DNA from: a virus
Direction: 5' to 3' (one strand)
IMG/VR virus record: IMGVR_UViG_3300025483_000079
Coordinates: 1-23,226 of that record
Length of the DNA stretch: 23,226 nt
Numbering within the stretch: the first letter of the stretch is position 1; every line of letters starts with the position of its first letter. Positions 7,140 to 15,998 of this stretch are shown here, piece after piece. The position numbers were made by a program, and so were the translations under genes. A model generated the notes under the pieces. That model made no database searches, was not told where the DNA came from, and worked only from the letters and a program-made list of their open reading frames with translations.

Positions 7140-7730
7140 ATGGGTGAAGGATTCCCTAACAAAGGAGTTTATTATGTTCCATCAAAATTACCAAAATATC
7201 TTATAGAACTGATGAAGGGTTATTGTGATAATCTGAATTATTCTTACGGTGAAGTTTATGCTGAAGATAAAGATAATTCAATTATACGCGATAGTGTTAG
7301 AAAATCTAAAGTTGCATGGATTAATTTTGACGAATGGATTCCTGGTATTTTGCATAATATGATGATTTCAGCAAATCAAATGCATTTTAAATATGATCTC
7401 AGACATTTCAATGGTCAAATACAATCTACTGTTTACGAGGGAGGTGAAAAATCTTTCTATAGTTGGCATGTTGATGGTGGAAGAACTGGGGTATTTGATG
7501 GAGTGGAAATAGAGAGGAAACTATCAATATCATTAATTCTTAGTGAACCTGATGAATATGAGGGTGGTGAATTGCAATTTAGTTACTATAGCAAACATCA
7601 CTCTACTGGCAAACCACCTGCTGGCACAGCAGTTATTTTTCCTTCCTGGTTACCTCATAGAGTTAGACCAGTTAAGTCTGGTATAAGACATTCTTTAGTT
7701 GCTTGGATGGATGGACCTCTCTTTAAATAA
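7140..7730 (+). CDS. PKHD / prolyl-4-hydroxylase-like 2OG-Fe(II) oxygenase, sixth of six
   Basis: The 196-residue product is the most canonical oxygenase here. SFYSWHVDGG supplies His110 and Asp112. RKLSISLILSEPDEYEGGEL is the hallmark strand block of PKHD-type hydroxylases. VIFPSWLPHRVRPVKSGIRHSLVAWMDGP supplies His173 and Arg183. This family hydroxylates protein side chains, often proline, or small molecules; the target here is unknown. It is separated from the first five by two small genes and has its own ATG six bases after the preceding stop. Its last 20 bases overlap the next gene. Confidence 0.87.
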   Translation: MGEGFPNKGVYYVPSKLPKYLIELMKGYCDNLNYSYGEVYAEDKDNSIIRDSVRKSKVAWINFDEWIPGILHNMMISANQMHFKYDLRHFNGQIQSTVYEGGEKSFYSWHVDGGRTGVFDGVEIERKLSISLILSEPDEYEGGELQFSYYSKHHSTGKPPAGTAVIFPSWLPHRVRPVKSGIRHSLVAWMDGPLFK

Positions 7731-7908
7731 ATATCAACCTGGTGGATTAGAAAGACATCCCGCTAATATATTAAGATTACTCTCTGAACTTGAGGGGTCA
7801 TATCAATTATTAAAATACATGGGATTTGAAGAAGATAGTAATACTATCAAAAAAATCAAGACTACATATTATAAGTTATACTTTAAAACGAAGAAAGATT
7901 ATGAGTGA
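7711..7908 (+). CDS. Small helical protein of unknown function
   Basis: The ATG at 7711 lies inside the end of the oxygenase gene in another frame; a TTG at 7699 would add four residues. The 65-residue product (MDLSLNKYQPGGLERHPANI...) is helical, with LRLLSELEGSYQLLKYMGF and a Lys/Tyr-rich tail. Its stop overlaps the next gene's start region by eight bases. The reading frame and helical pattern look real, but no family is recognised. Confidence 0.6.
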   Translation: MDLSLNKYQPGGLERHPANILRLLSELEGSYQLLKYMGFEEDSNTIKKIKTTYYKLYFKTKKDYE

Positions 7909-8260
7909 TCATGTATTTAATAAAGTGGTTTCTGAATATTTTGAGAAACCTGGAGCAGAAGATTTTTCTACCCCAACAGGTAAAGATGGAGAACCATTAA
8001 CTGCTAAGGGTAGAGAAATTGCTAAAATTAAAGCCGAAGAAAAGGAGTGGCATGAATACCATTTAGAAAGGGCAATGTACAAACTTCAAGATAACTTTAC
8101 GTGGGTTCTTGATAATATGGATGATGATTCATCCAAAGATCAATCTTATTATGTACTTGTAGATATTATTAAACGAGTTGCAGAGTATCATAATGAAACA
8201 GGAAAAAAAGCAGAACGACTCCTCGCAGTCATACAAGATACCTCACTCCTTGATGAGTGA
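7901..8260 (+). CDS. Helical, charged protein of unknown function, 119 residues
   Basis: ATG 7901 (MSDHVFNKVVSEYFEKP) follows a purine-rich GAAGAAAG. The upstream part of the open frame to 7826 overlaps the previous gene and is unlikely to be coding. The product is rich in Glu, Lys and Asp and predominantly helical (AKIKAEEKEWHEYHLERAMY; YYVLVDIIKRVAEYHNETG). It lies directly before the late virion block and overlaps a 33-codon gene at its 3' end. It could be a small structural or chaperone-like protein, but nothing shows this directly. Confidence 0.7.
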   Translation: MSDHVFNKVVSEYFEKPGAEDFSTPTGKDGEPLTAKGREIAKIKAEEKEWHEYHLERAMYKLQDNFTWVLDNMDDDSSKDQSYYVLVDIIKRVAEYHNETGKKAERLLAVIQDTSLLDE

Positions 8261-8354
8261 ATGGGAATCATACCTTGCTGTGTGTGAATCTTTCGGCATA
8301 GAACCTTCAGCGCGGAGGTTCCTAAGATACAACGAATTGTTCCCGTATAAATAA
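8253..8354 (+). CDS. Very small protein, 33 residues
   Basis: ATG 8253 overlaps the end of the previous gene. The product MSEWESYLAVCESFGIEPSA continues RRFLRYNELFPYK. It has a sensible amphipathic helical composition and fills an otherwise empty gap. Its stop overlaps a perfect late promoter motif. It is supported only by position and composition. Confidence 0.5.
   Translation: MSEWESYLAVCESFGIEPSARRFLRYNELFPYK
8346..8353 (+). promoter_or_regulatory. T4-type late promoter motif TATAAATA
   Basis: This is a perfect match to the T4 late promoter core, 27 bases before the GTG start of the first fibre-like virion gene. It is the clearest candidate for the promoter of the late virion block. Confidence 0.75.
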
Positions 8355-8380
8355 CCTTGTAGCAAATCGTGTGATTATTC

Positions 8381-9703
8381 GTGGGAACTAGAAAAATATC
8401 TCAGTTGGATGTTATTTCAGATGCGAATCTCTCAGGAGAAGGTATTCTTCCTGTTGTAGTGTCGGATCCTTTGATTCCCAACAGAAAAGTCAAGATTAAT
8501 CAACTTCATAAAGGTGTTGCACAAGGTATAAAAGCAGCACCTGGTCTATGTTTTGACTTAGATCGAGATACTGGTTTATATCAAGACGCCTACGATCAGA
8601 TTGGGATTGGTTTTGGTGATAGTGGTTTCTATATGACCACTATTTCAAATACAGAGACTTCTAAATCTTTGTATATTACAGCAGTGCATGAGACTGCAAC
8701 TAATGCAGATATTGTTCTTTCACCAAAAGGAACTGGTTCTGTAAAAGTTACAGGTAGTTTCGTAATTTCCGATCAAGCTTTTACTCTTGAGGATTCTCAG
8801 GGACCAAAGGCAAGATTTGAAGTGAGTAATGTTGGTACTGGTACTAATACTAGAATCATGACATTGCCTGCTATTACATCTGGTAATGGTACAACATTAG
8901 TTGGTGCTGATACACAGCAAACTTTAACTAATAAGACACTTCTTATTGATGAAGATAACTTTGTTATTGTTGATGGCACTGAAGAAGCAATCTTTCAGAT
9001 TAACTGGGCAGAAACTTCTAGTACTAGAAGATCATACTTCTTACCTGATGCTGGCACAGTAACAACAACTCTTGAACCAAGTGCTACATCATCAACTTTA
9101 CTTGATACAAAAGCAGAACAAACTGTTCTGAATAAATCTTTTGTTGATGTGAAATTAGTTGCTGATTCTGAACTTAATACTAACTACGCGATTTTTAATA
9201 CCAGTTCTCTTACAACAAATAGAACAATTACTGTTCCAAACACTAATATTACATTAGTTGGTACAGATGCAACACAAATTCTTCAAAATAAATCTTATGA
9301 AATCCTGATTCTTCAGGATGCAACAGATAATACTAAGAAGATCACTTTTGATGTTTCAAATCAAAACTCATCATCAAATCAAACTTTTCAATTTCCTCAG
9401 ACTAACAATCTAAATAATGGGGGAAATGCAAATACCTTTGTATCTGAAGCGGCAACTCAAAATTTATCTAATAAATCTTTAGTTACCCCAGTTATTAAGC
9501 AAACCACTTCTAGTCTTAATGGCATTACAATTAGCGCAGATAACATTACTGCGAATAGAACCATTAGATTTCCAGACGCTGATGCAACTTTACTTTCTAC
9601 AACAAATGTAAATGTTGATGATATTACATTTGGTTCTGGCATCGGTGCTTCGAATTTAATTGGCAGAACCAGACAACAACAGTTTTTCTACGCAGGATTC
9701 TAA
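8381..9703 (+). CDS. Repetitive fibre-like virion protein, 440 residues
   Basis: The start is GTG 8381 because an in-frame stop lies at 8372-8374 and no ATG precedes the conserved-looking MGTRKISQLDVI. The product is Thr/Asn/Ser-rich and beta-repetitive. NKT/NKS-containing repeats (QTLTNKTL, TVLNKSF, ILQNKSY, NLSNKSL) occur at about residues 180, 248, 300 and 360. They are interleaved with RTxxxPxxxxTLVG-like strands. Such repeats are common in phage tail fibres and decorate virion surfaces. A TATAAATA late promoter precedes it. I infer a structural, probably fibre or fibre-attachment, role. Confidence 0.75.
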   Translation: MGTRKISQLDVISDANLSGEGILPVVVSDPLIPNRKVKINQLHKGVAQGIKAAPGLCFDLDRDTGLYQDAYDQIGIGFGDSGFYMTTISNTETSKSLYITAVHETATNADIVLSPKGTGSVKVTGSFVISDQAFTLEDSQGPKARFEVSNVGTGTNTRIMTLPAITSGNGTTLVGADTQQTLTNKTLLIDEDNFVIVDGTEEAIFQINWAETSSTRRSYFLPDAGTVTTTLEPSATSSTLLDTKAEQTVLNKSFVDVKLVADSELNTNYAIFNTSSLTTNRTITVPNTNITLVGTDATQILQNKSYEILILQDATDNTKKITFDVSNQNSSSNQTFQFPQTNNLNNGGNANTFVSEAATQNLSNKSLVTPVIKQTTSSLNGITISADNITANRTIRFPDADATLLSTTNVNVDDITFGSGIGASNLIGRTRQQQFFYAGF

Positions 9704-9712
9704 TTTATAACA

Positions 9713-11161
9713 ATGGCAAATCAAGGACTTCTCGCACAACTTAAACCATCTGCTAACACAGATACTGTGTTATATAGAGCACCTATTGATCAGAGTGCTA
9801 GTACGGTTTTGAATATTGCAAACGACGGAACTGGTTCCGCTTATGATGTTGCACTTAAGGATTGTGATCAAAAACTAACTCTTGATGCATCAACATATAA
9901 GTTGCATAAAGGTGATATTATCAGTTCGTATTTCGTTACATTAAATACGAATATGACTAGTAATACTGATATTTCTGTAGGTCAGTTAATTAATACTACA
10001 GATTTGGAGAAGTCTTTTAAGTTCGAATCATTTTATGCTCCTGTTCTCACAACAAAATTTGTAAAGGCAATTTCTGTTAGAGAAATACCTTTAGAATCTG
10101 TTACAGGTGTATTTGTTGTGGGGGATACACTTACTAAAGGAACTTCTCCAAACACTGCTACAGCAACAGTATTTGGAATTGATGAAGATACAATTATTAT
10201 TGGTGCCACTACTCTTGCTGGAACTGGTACTGAATTTGTTGCTGGTGATAGTGTAACTGGAACAGGTGGTGGCGCTGGAACTATTGCTGCTTCTCCTGCT
10301 ATTACTACTGCTCAAGAAGAATTCTGTTTCTCTGATACTTCTGGTGGTACATATAATATGCACATTGGTGTTGATCAACTTGAAATTCAAGATGATCGTA
10401 CATATAGATTTGATGTTTCCGACTCATCGATGAGTGGTAGAGATTTTAAGTTATCTGAAGTTGCTAATGGTGAATATGGTCCAGATGGTGATGCATCAAC
10501 TACTGGTGATAATGGTACAGAATACACAACGGGTAAGACTACAAACGGTACAGCAGGTTCTTCTAGTGCATATGTTCAATATGCATTTGGTGACTCAGTA
10601 ACTCCAGATCCTCTATATTTCTATGATGGTGGCACTGGTACAGCATCAAATGCTAATTATGGCGGAATTGATCGTTCTATTGAATCGGCAGATGAATACT
10701 CATATACTGGATTTTATATCTATGATAAAGTTGGAACTCTTACCGATAATGTAGACACATTTTTAGTTGATGGTGTAACATATACAATCACAGCACAAAC
10801 TACTGGTGCATATGGTTATGTTAAAGATTACACTGGATCAGTTCTTAAGTTTGTAAAGGGAATTGGTTCTGCCGACTTTAGTGGATCTGATACTTTTAGA
10901 GATGTTCCTAAATTGAATACTGGAATTAGAACTGTGGCAACTGTTTCTAGTGTAACTGTTGCCTCAGCAGCAGTTGAAGCATCTAATTATCTTGTAGATG
11001 GTCTCACTAATGGTAATAATGAGGTAGATAAAATTACTTCACTTGTTATTGGACCTGGTGAAGTTCTTGTTGTTAAAACCGTAACAGATAACAATTTATT
11101 CAGTTTAGTTGGTTTTGAAGATTCTTCAGATTCAATTACAACTAGAGTATTCGGATCCTGA
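9713..11161 (+). CDS. Virion structural protein, 482 residues, tail-associated
   Basis: The product is Gly/Thr/Ser/Asp-rich with very few Cys, predicted to be mostly beta structure. The middle has Thr/Gly-rich stretches (GTSPNTATATVFGI; SVTGTGGGAGTIAASP), with a Tyr-rich region around residues 305-350. It lies nine bases after the previous virion gene and before the giant fibre-like protein. No late promoter motif is visible directly upstream, so it is probably co-transcribed from 8346. I recognise only the general style of cyanophage tail-fibre-cluster proteins. Confidence 0.65.
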   Translation: MANQGLLAQLKPSANTDTVLYRAPIDQSASTVLNIANDGTGSAYDVALKDCDQKLTLDASTYKLHKGDIISSYFVTLNTNMTSNTDISVGQLINTTDLEKSFKFESFYAPVLTTKFVKAISVREIPLESVTGVFVVGDTLTKGTSPNTATATVFGIDEDTIIIGATTLAGTGTEFVAGDSVTGTGGGAGTIAASPAITTAQEEFCFSDTSGGTYNMHIGVDQLEIQDDRTYRFDVSDSSMSGRDFKLSEVANGEYGPDGDASTTGDNGTEYTTGKTTNGTAGSSSAYVQYAFGDSVTPDPLYFYDGGTGTASNANYGGIDRSIESADEYSYTGFYIYDKVGTLTDNVDTFLVDGVTYTITAQTTGAYGYVKDYTGSVLKFVKGIGSADFSGSDTFRDVPKLNTGIRTVATVSSVTVASAAVEASNYLVDGLTNGNNEVDKITSLVIGPGEVLVVKTVTDNNLFSLVGFEDSSDSITTRVFGS

Positions 11162-11166
11162 TCAAC

Positions 11167-11174
11167 AATAAATA
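11167..11174 (+). promoter_or_regulatory. T4-type late promoter motif AATAAATA
   Basis: This NATAAATA match lies in the 33-base gap between two virion genes, 20 bases before the start of the 1323-residue protein. Its presence in a real gap makes it more credible than matches inside genes. Confidence 0.6.
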
Positions 11175-11194
11175 ATCAAAAAGCATACTAAGAA

Positions 11195-14100
11195 ATGGCT
11201 TTAACTAGACTAAAGAATATTATCACTTCCCGCACGGGAAGAATTATCTATGTGAATCCAGATGACTTTGATGCCTCTGATGCTATTGATAATAGGGGTA
11301 ACTCAGCATTACGTCCATTTAAGACGATTCAAAGAGCATTTCTTGAAGTTGCAAGATTTTCGTATAGAGTTGGTTTAAGTAATGACGAATTTGACGCATT
11401 CTCGATCATGCTCTATCCTGCTGAGTATATTGTAGATAATCGTCCTGGAGATGTTTTATATACAAATGTTCCTCCGATTGACTCAAACTCCAATTTAGAC
11501 ATTACATCAGCAAATAATGTTCTTTACAAATATAATTCTGTAGAAGGTGGTATCATTGTTCCTAGAGGTTGTTCCCTCGTTGGTACTGACTTAAGACGTA
11601 CAAAAATTATTCCTAAGTATGTTCCTTATCCAACAACTTATGGCAATGAAATTCTGAATGAAGCGGATGTTCCTCCACGGACTGCAATTTTTAAAGTAAC
11701 TGGTGGTACTTATTTCTGGCAGTTCTCTTTTTTTGATGGTGCAGAAGAAGGTGTATATTATAGACCTGGCAGTACAAATACACTTGCTCCTAAGTTTTCT
11801 CATCATAGATTAACTTGTTTTGAGTTTGCTGATGGTTTGAATCCTTTGTCAACTCTTATCTCTAATGGAAGTGTTCCTAATAGTGATTACACAGCAGTTG
11901 CTAACATTCAGGAGAGAACTGATCTAGAGATTTATTATCAGAAAGTCTCCAAAGCATTTGCTACAATTCCTGATACCTCTGGTGATCCTACTGCTGACCA
12001 GATTCAAGCAAGAGTAGAAGAAAATAGAATTGTAGGTCCTATTTCGGATGAATATCGAGTCTTACAAATCACTCGTAATGGTAATACTGCAACAGCAGTC
12101 ACTGTTGATGAATTTGATAACCCGAGAGATCATGGATTCTCTGTAGGTGTTAATATTAACATTAGTGGAGTTAGTGGATCAACTGGTCCCTCATCTGAAG
12201 CAGATACAGGACTTTATAACGGTTCTTTTACAGTCACATCTGCATCTAATAATGTATTTACCTATCAGATGTCAGCAGAACCAACGGGTAATGCTGTTGG
12301 TTCAAACATTACTGTGAAGACTGAGATTGATACTGTTGACTCTGCATCACCATATGCGTTTAACTTGTCACTGAGATCAGTGTGGGGTATGAATGGTATG
12401 AATGCTGACGGTAGTAAGGCAACTGGTTTCAAATCAATGGTTGTTGCACAATTCACGGGTCTATCTCTTCAGAAAGATGATAGAGCATTTGTACGATATA
12501 ATTCCTCAACTGGTAACTATGATGTGGCAACTGCTGGTGATGGTGCTCACTTAGATGGTTTTGCTGAATACCGTAAGGGTTGGGCACATGAGCATATCAA
12601 GTGTAGTAATGACTCATTTGTGCAGGCAGTTTCGGTGTTTGCTGTTGGATATGGCACACACTTCACTGCACTAAGTGGTGGTGATATGAGTATTACGAAC
12701 TCAAACTCTAACTTTGGAAACACTGCATTGAGAGCAGCAGGATTTAAGGCAAAATCATTCTCTAAAGATAAAGCAGGAGAAATTACACATATCATTCCAC
12801 CTAAAGCACTTACTACCATTTCAACTACTGCAACTGGTACATCTGGAGCAAATACTATTACGCTTGCCGACGATGGTTCTATCAATGGTGTCATTCAAGG
12901 TGTGCAAGTTTTTGGTACTAATATTGGTGATAATGCAGTTGTAGTATCTTTTAATACAAATACGAGAGTTGTTACATTATCTGTTAATAATAGCGGTGCT
13001 GTTAATGGCAATGTTATTTTTGGAGAAGAAAATACTGTCAACTGGGTGAATATTGATATTCAAAGAACCAGAGTTGTAAATGCTGCACTTGCTGGTCAAG
13101 GTCAAACACCAGGAACACGATTATATCTCTTTGGATATACTGTCGAAGCATCTCCTCCAACGACTAGGGTTCAGGGTTTTGCAGTTGGTGCAAGACAAGA
13201 TGGCACTGGTTCAAATGCAATTCCTGATAAGTTAAATTGCTTGTTAGTTTCTAATGGAGAAAGTGAGGCAACTGTAAAGAGTGCAAGAATATCTCCTTAT
13301 GGTCCATCTGTTTCTGGTCTAAAGGCAGGTGTAGTCGGTTCACCTCTACAGTTTGATCCAGGCACTTATACTGTTGGTGGGCAAGCAGATACTGTTGGTG
13401 GTTGGTATCTTTCTGTGGACTCTACTGATAATGGAATTTATACAGATATAACAGCAAATTCTCAATATGATAATGTAAGTTTTAGTCCTACTACATTTAT
13501 TAAGAGGATTCCTGACGGTAGAGATCTTCAGGATAGAACTTATCGTGTTCGTATGGTAATCGATAAGGATAAGACTAATCCACTACCTAGAAATCCTATT
13601 AGTGGTTATGTGATGCAACCATTAAATAGTGACACTACTAATTATAAATTAGCAAAGGCATATTACATTTACGATATTGAAATTGTTCAAGAATTTGAAA
13701 GAGGTGTTGCCGATGGAATCTTCTATCTTACCCTGCTATGTGCATCTATTGCACCTACAACTTCTAACTTTAACGACAGAAAGTTCAGTCAAAACGTCAA
13801 CGAAGTCTATCCTACGTTTGACAGAGACAACCCTGTTGCTGACCCTCTTGCTTCGATATCCGTCGCTGATAACGAAACTATCGGTCTCGTAAGTTCAACT
13901 GATGGTGCAACTCCAACTCCTGCAAAAGATCCTAAGAGATCTATCACTAAGGAAGCAGTTCAGTTTCTTTTATCAGATACTGGTTGGACACAACCAGGCA
14001 CGACACCTGCATGGGATTCTGTTAATAGCGAACTTTCTGATGTTGAATTAACTGCTCGTGCTGGTGACGAAGAAGATCGTAAAATCAATATTCGTGAAAA

Positions 14101-15166
14101 TAATGATGGGACAGTTGCACCAATTCCTATTGAGTTTAGACGACACTCAATTATGAGATCTGGTAACCATACATTCGAGTATCTTGGTTTTGGTCCTGGT
14201 AACTATTCAACTGCATTCCCTCAGACTCAAGTAGAGACACTATCTTCTGATCAGATTAAGTTCTCTCAGTCTATTAAAGAAGAAGCAGGTGTTGCATTTT
14301 ACTCAGGTCTAAACTCTAATGGTGACCTATTCATTGGTAACCAGATTATTAACCCCGTTACTGGTCAGATTACGAACGAAGATATTGCACAGTTGAATGT
14401 TGTTGGTGAAGAGAATACAACGATTGAAACATTCTCTGAGTTAGTTCTTACTGATAAACTGACTGTTATTGGTGGTGCATCTAACCAGTTAGAATCTATC
14501 TTTGCTGGTCCTGTTACATTCCAAGGACTTTCTACATTTACTGGTAATTTACAGACGAAGAAATTTACTTACTTTAACAATGATGGTACGGTACTAAAAC
14601 AAACTTTACTTGCTCCTGAACTTGCTAATGGTCAACCAAATTTTGCTAATGTAACTGGATATACTACACCTGGTAATGGCGATCTTGTCTATAATTCTAC
14701 TTGGTCTCCTGGAAAATCACTTGGATGGATTTATTATGATGGTTATTGGCATGAGTTTGGTTTGACAAACACTGGTGATATTAATATTACTGAAGATGAT
14801 ACTGGAGCACGTATTGGTATTGGTGTTGCACCTCATGCAAGTTATAAAGTTGCAGTAACTGGTGATGTTAAGATCACTGGAGATCTTGTTGTTACTGGAA
14901 GAGGTACTGTTGCTTCTGATAAGTACATCACAAGATCCTATACTGGTGACGGAACGAATCTTACATTTGCGATCACTACTTATAATCCTGGTCCTAATGG
15001 AGGTATTCTTCACACAGATAGTTCTGTTTTAGTATTCTTAAATGGTGTTGCACAGATTGGTGGAACAAACTATACTGTAGATGCTCAAGGAGCAAACATT
15101 ATATTTACTTCTGGACATGCACCACAATCTACTGATACAGTTCATGTTTTAGAACTTCCTATCTAA
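11195..15166 (+). CDS. Very large fibre-like virion protein, 1323 residues
   Basis: The N-terminus has GRIIYVNPDDFDASDAIDNRG followed by LRPFKTIQRAFLEVARF (about residues 15-55), the usual opening of right-handed parallel beta-helix proteins. A long beta-rich body follows, with SVEGGIIVPRGCSLVGTD around residue 115. Near the C-terminus GNGDLVYNSTWSPGKSLGW is followed by a tryptophan-rich DGYWHEFGL, then repeated hairpin-like VTGDVKITGDLVVTG and a final domain with VFLNGVAQIGGTNYTVD typical of phage fibre ends. I infer a long tail fibre or side-spike protein contacting the host surface. Whether it has enzymatic (depolymerase) activity cannot be read from the sequence. Confidence 0.75.
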   Translation: MALTRLKNIITSRTGRIIYVNPDDFDASDAIDNRGNSALRPFKTIQRAFLEVARFSYRVGLSNDEFDAFSIMLYPAEYIVDNRPGDVLYTNVPPIDSNSNLDITSANNVLYKYNSVEGGIIVPRGCSLVGTDLRRTKIIPKYVPYPTTYGNEILNEADVPPRTAIFKVTGGTYFWQFSFFDGAEEGVYYRPGSTNTLAPKFSHHRLTCFEFADGLNPLSTLISNGSVPNSDYTAVANIQERTDLEIYYQKVSKAFATIPDTSGDPTADQIQARVEENRIVGPISDEYRVLQITRNGNTATAVTVDEFDNPRDHGFSVGVNINISGVSGSTGPSSEADTGLYNGSFTVTSASNNVFTYQMSAEPTGNAVGSNITVKTEIDTVDSASPYAFNLSLRSVWGMNGMNADGSKATGFKSMVVAQFTGLSLQKDDRAFVRYNSSTGNYDVATAGDGAHLDGFAEYRKGWAHEHIKCSNDSFVQAVSVFAVGYGTHFTALSGGDMSITNSNSNFGNTALRAAGFKAKSFSKDKAGEITHIIPPKALTTISTTATGTSGANTITLADDGSINGVIQGVQVFGTNIGDNAVVVSFNTNTRVVTLSVNNSGAVNGNVIFGEENTVNWVNIDIQRTRVVNAALAGQGQTPGTRLYLFGYTVEASPPTTRVQGFAVGARQDGTGSNAIPDKLNCLLVSNGESEATVKSARISPYGPSVSGLKAGVVGSPLQFDPGTYTVGGQADTVGGWYLSVDSTDNGIYTDITANSQYDNVSFSPTTFIKRIPDGRDLQDRTYRVRMVIDKDKTNPLPRNPISGYVMQPLNSDTTNYKLAKAYYIYDIEIVQEFERGVADGIFYLTLLCASIAPTTSNFNDRKFSQNVNEVYPTFDRDNPVADPLASISVADNETIGLVSSTDGATPTPAKDPKRSITKEAVQFLLSDTGWTQPGTTPAWDSVNSELSDVELTARAGDEEDRKINIRENNDGTVAPIPIEFRRHSIMRSGNHTFEYLGFGPGNYSTAFPQTQVETLSSDQIKFSQSIKEEAGVAFYSGLNSNGDLFIGNQIINPVTGQITNEDIAQLNVVGEENTTIETFSELVLTDKLTVIGGASNQLESIFAGPVTFQGLSTFTGNLQTKKFTYFNNDGTVLKQTLLAPELANGQPNFANVTGYTTPGNGDLVYNSTWSPGKSLGWIYYDGYWHEFGLTNTGDINITEDDTGARIGIGVAPHASYKVAVTGDVKITGDLVVTGRGTVASDKYITRSYTGDGTNLTFAITTYNPGPNGGILHTDSSVLVFLNGVAQIGGTNYTVDAQGANIIFTSGHAPQSTDTVHVLELPI

Positions 15167-15169
15167 ATA
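15162..15169 (+). promoter_or_regulatory. Near-match to late promoter (TCTAAATA)
   Basis: One mismatch to TATAAATA, 24 bases before the next gene start, at the spacing seen for the better matches. It may be a weak late promoter, or chance, since it also contains the stop codon of the large gene. Confidence 0.3.
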
Positions 15170-15193
15170 GGAGTGGGGGATTAGGTAAACAAT

Positions 15194-15613
15194 ATGGCAA
15201 CGACCAGAATTAGCGATAATCAGATCGCAACTACTACAAATGCAATTCTCGATACACTTAACTTTTTAGATGGTGAAAGTGTGTTTAGACTTCCTGCTGG
15301 AAGTAATGCACAAAGACCTGGAACACCTGCTCTTGGTACGCTTAGATTTAATACAGAAGTAGACACTGCTGAAATCTATGTAAATGATAATGGTGATGGT
15401 GTTAATGGTTGGATTCCTGTCGGTGGTGGTGGTGGTCCAAGCGTTGGTGGTGATAGTGTTATTAGAACTCATCCAGCAACTATTGAAGAGGATGCTGTTA
15501 TCGGTGCCTCTTCTGGTGCTGAGTATATGAGAGCGTTTACTGTTGGACCTGTAACTGTGGCAAATGGTGTGTCAGTTACTGTAGAGACTAATGCTATCTG
15601 GAAAGTTATTTAA
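15194..15613 (+). CDS. Small fibre-associated virion protein with a W-type repeat module
   Basis: The 139-residue product begins MATTRISDNQIATTTNAIL. Residues 41-73 (RPGTPALGTLRFNTEVDTAE, ending NGW) match a module found in the next two genes. A Gly-rich hinge at 77-86 leads to a beta-rich C-terminal domain (AFTVGPVTVANGVSVTVETNAIW) that recalls the short capping or trimerisation ends of fibres. The leader AGGTAAACAA before its ATG recurs before two other genes. Likely a fibre subunit. Confidence 0.65.
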   Translation: MATTRISDNQIATTTNAILDTLNFLDGESVFRLPAGSNAQRPGTPALGTLRFNTEVDTAEIYVNDNGDGVNGWIPVGGGGGPSVGGDSVIRTHPATIEEDAVIGASSGAEYMRAFTVGPVTVANGVSVTVETNAIWKVI

Positions 15614-15622
15614 GGAGGAACT

Positions 15623-15961
15623 ATGGCAGGATTATTTGAGGTAGATACACTTAACTGCACTAATATGGTGCCTACTAATTCACCAACAGCAGATAAGTTA
15701 ATTGTAGAGACAAAAACATCGGCAACTTTACCCGCTAATCCTGTTATAGGACAGTTGGTTTATGACACTACTGTAAACAGACCTAGAGTTTGGACTGGTA
15801 CTGAGTGGAAAATTACAGGTTTAAGACTCACTTTCCCTGTGTGGACTGATGCAACGAAACCATCTACAGCTGGTTTGCCCAATGGATATTCTGGTTACAA
15901 TTCAGAACAAGAGACACTACAAGTTTGGAATACTTCCACTAATGAGTGGCAACCTGAATAA
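15623..15961 (+). CDS. Small fibre-associated virion protein, 112 residues
   Basis: It follows the strongest ribosome binding site in the window (AAGGAGG, five bases before the ATG). Residues 37-62 (LPANPVIGQLVYDTTVNRPR, then VWTGTEW) are another copy of the module in the flanking fibre genes. A second partial copy may end the protein (GYNSEQETLQVWNTSTNEW). It probably belongs to the distal fibre assembly or connects the large fibre to the glycine-rich tip. Confidence 0.65.
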   Translation: MAGLFEVDTLNCTNMVPTNSPTADKLIVETKTSATLPANPVIGQLVYDTTVNRPRVWTGTEWKITGLRLTFPVWTDATKPSTAGLPNGYSGYNSEQETLQVWNTSTNEWQPE

Positions 15962-15965
15962 TTTT

Positions 15966-15973
15966 TATAAATA
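15966..15973 (+). promoter_or_regulatory. T4-type late promoter motif TATAAATA
   Basis: A perfect TATAAATA in the 37-base gap before the glycine-rich adhesin gene, 25 bases before its ATG. It would give the adhesin its own late transcript. Confidence 0.7.
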
Positions 15974-15998
15974 AAAACAAGAACAACGAATAATAGTT

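Noticed and set aside
7726-7733. AATAAATA motif at the end of the PKHD gene
   Set aside because: It matches the late promoter core but lies at overlapping gene ends with no virion gene next to it; probably chance in AT-rich sequence.
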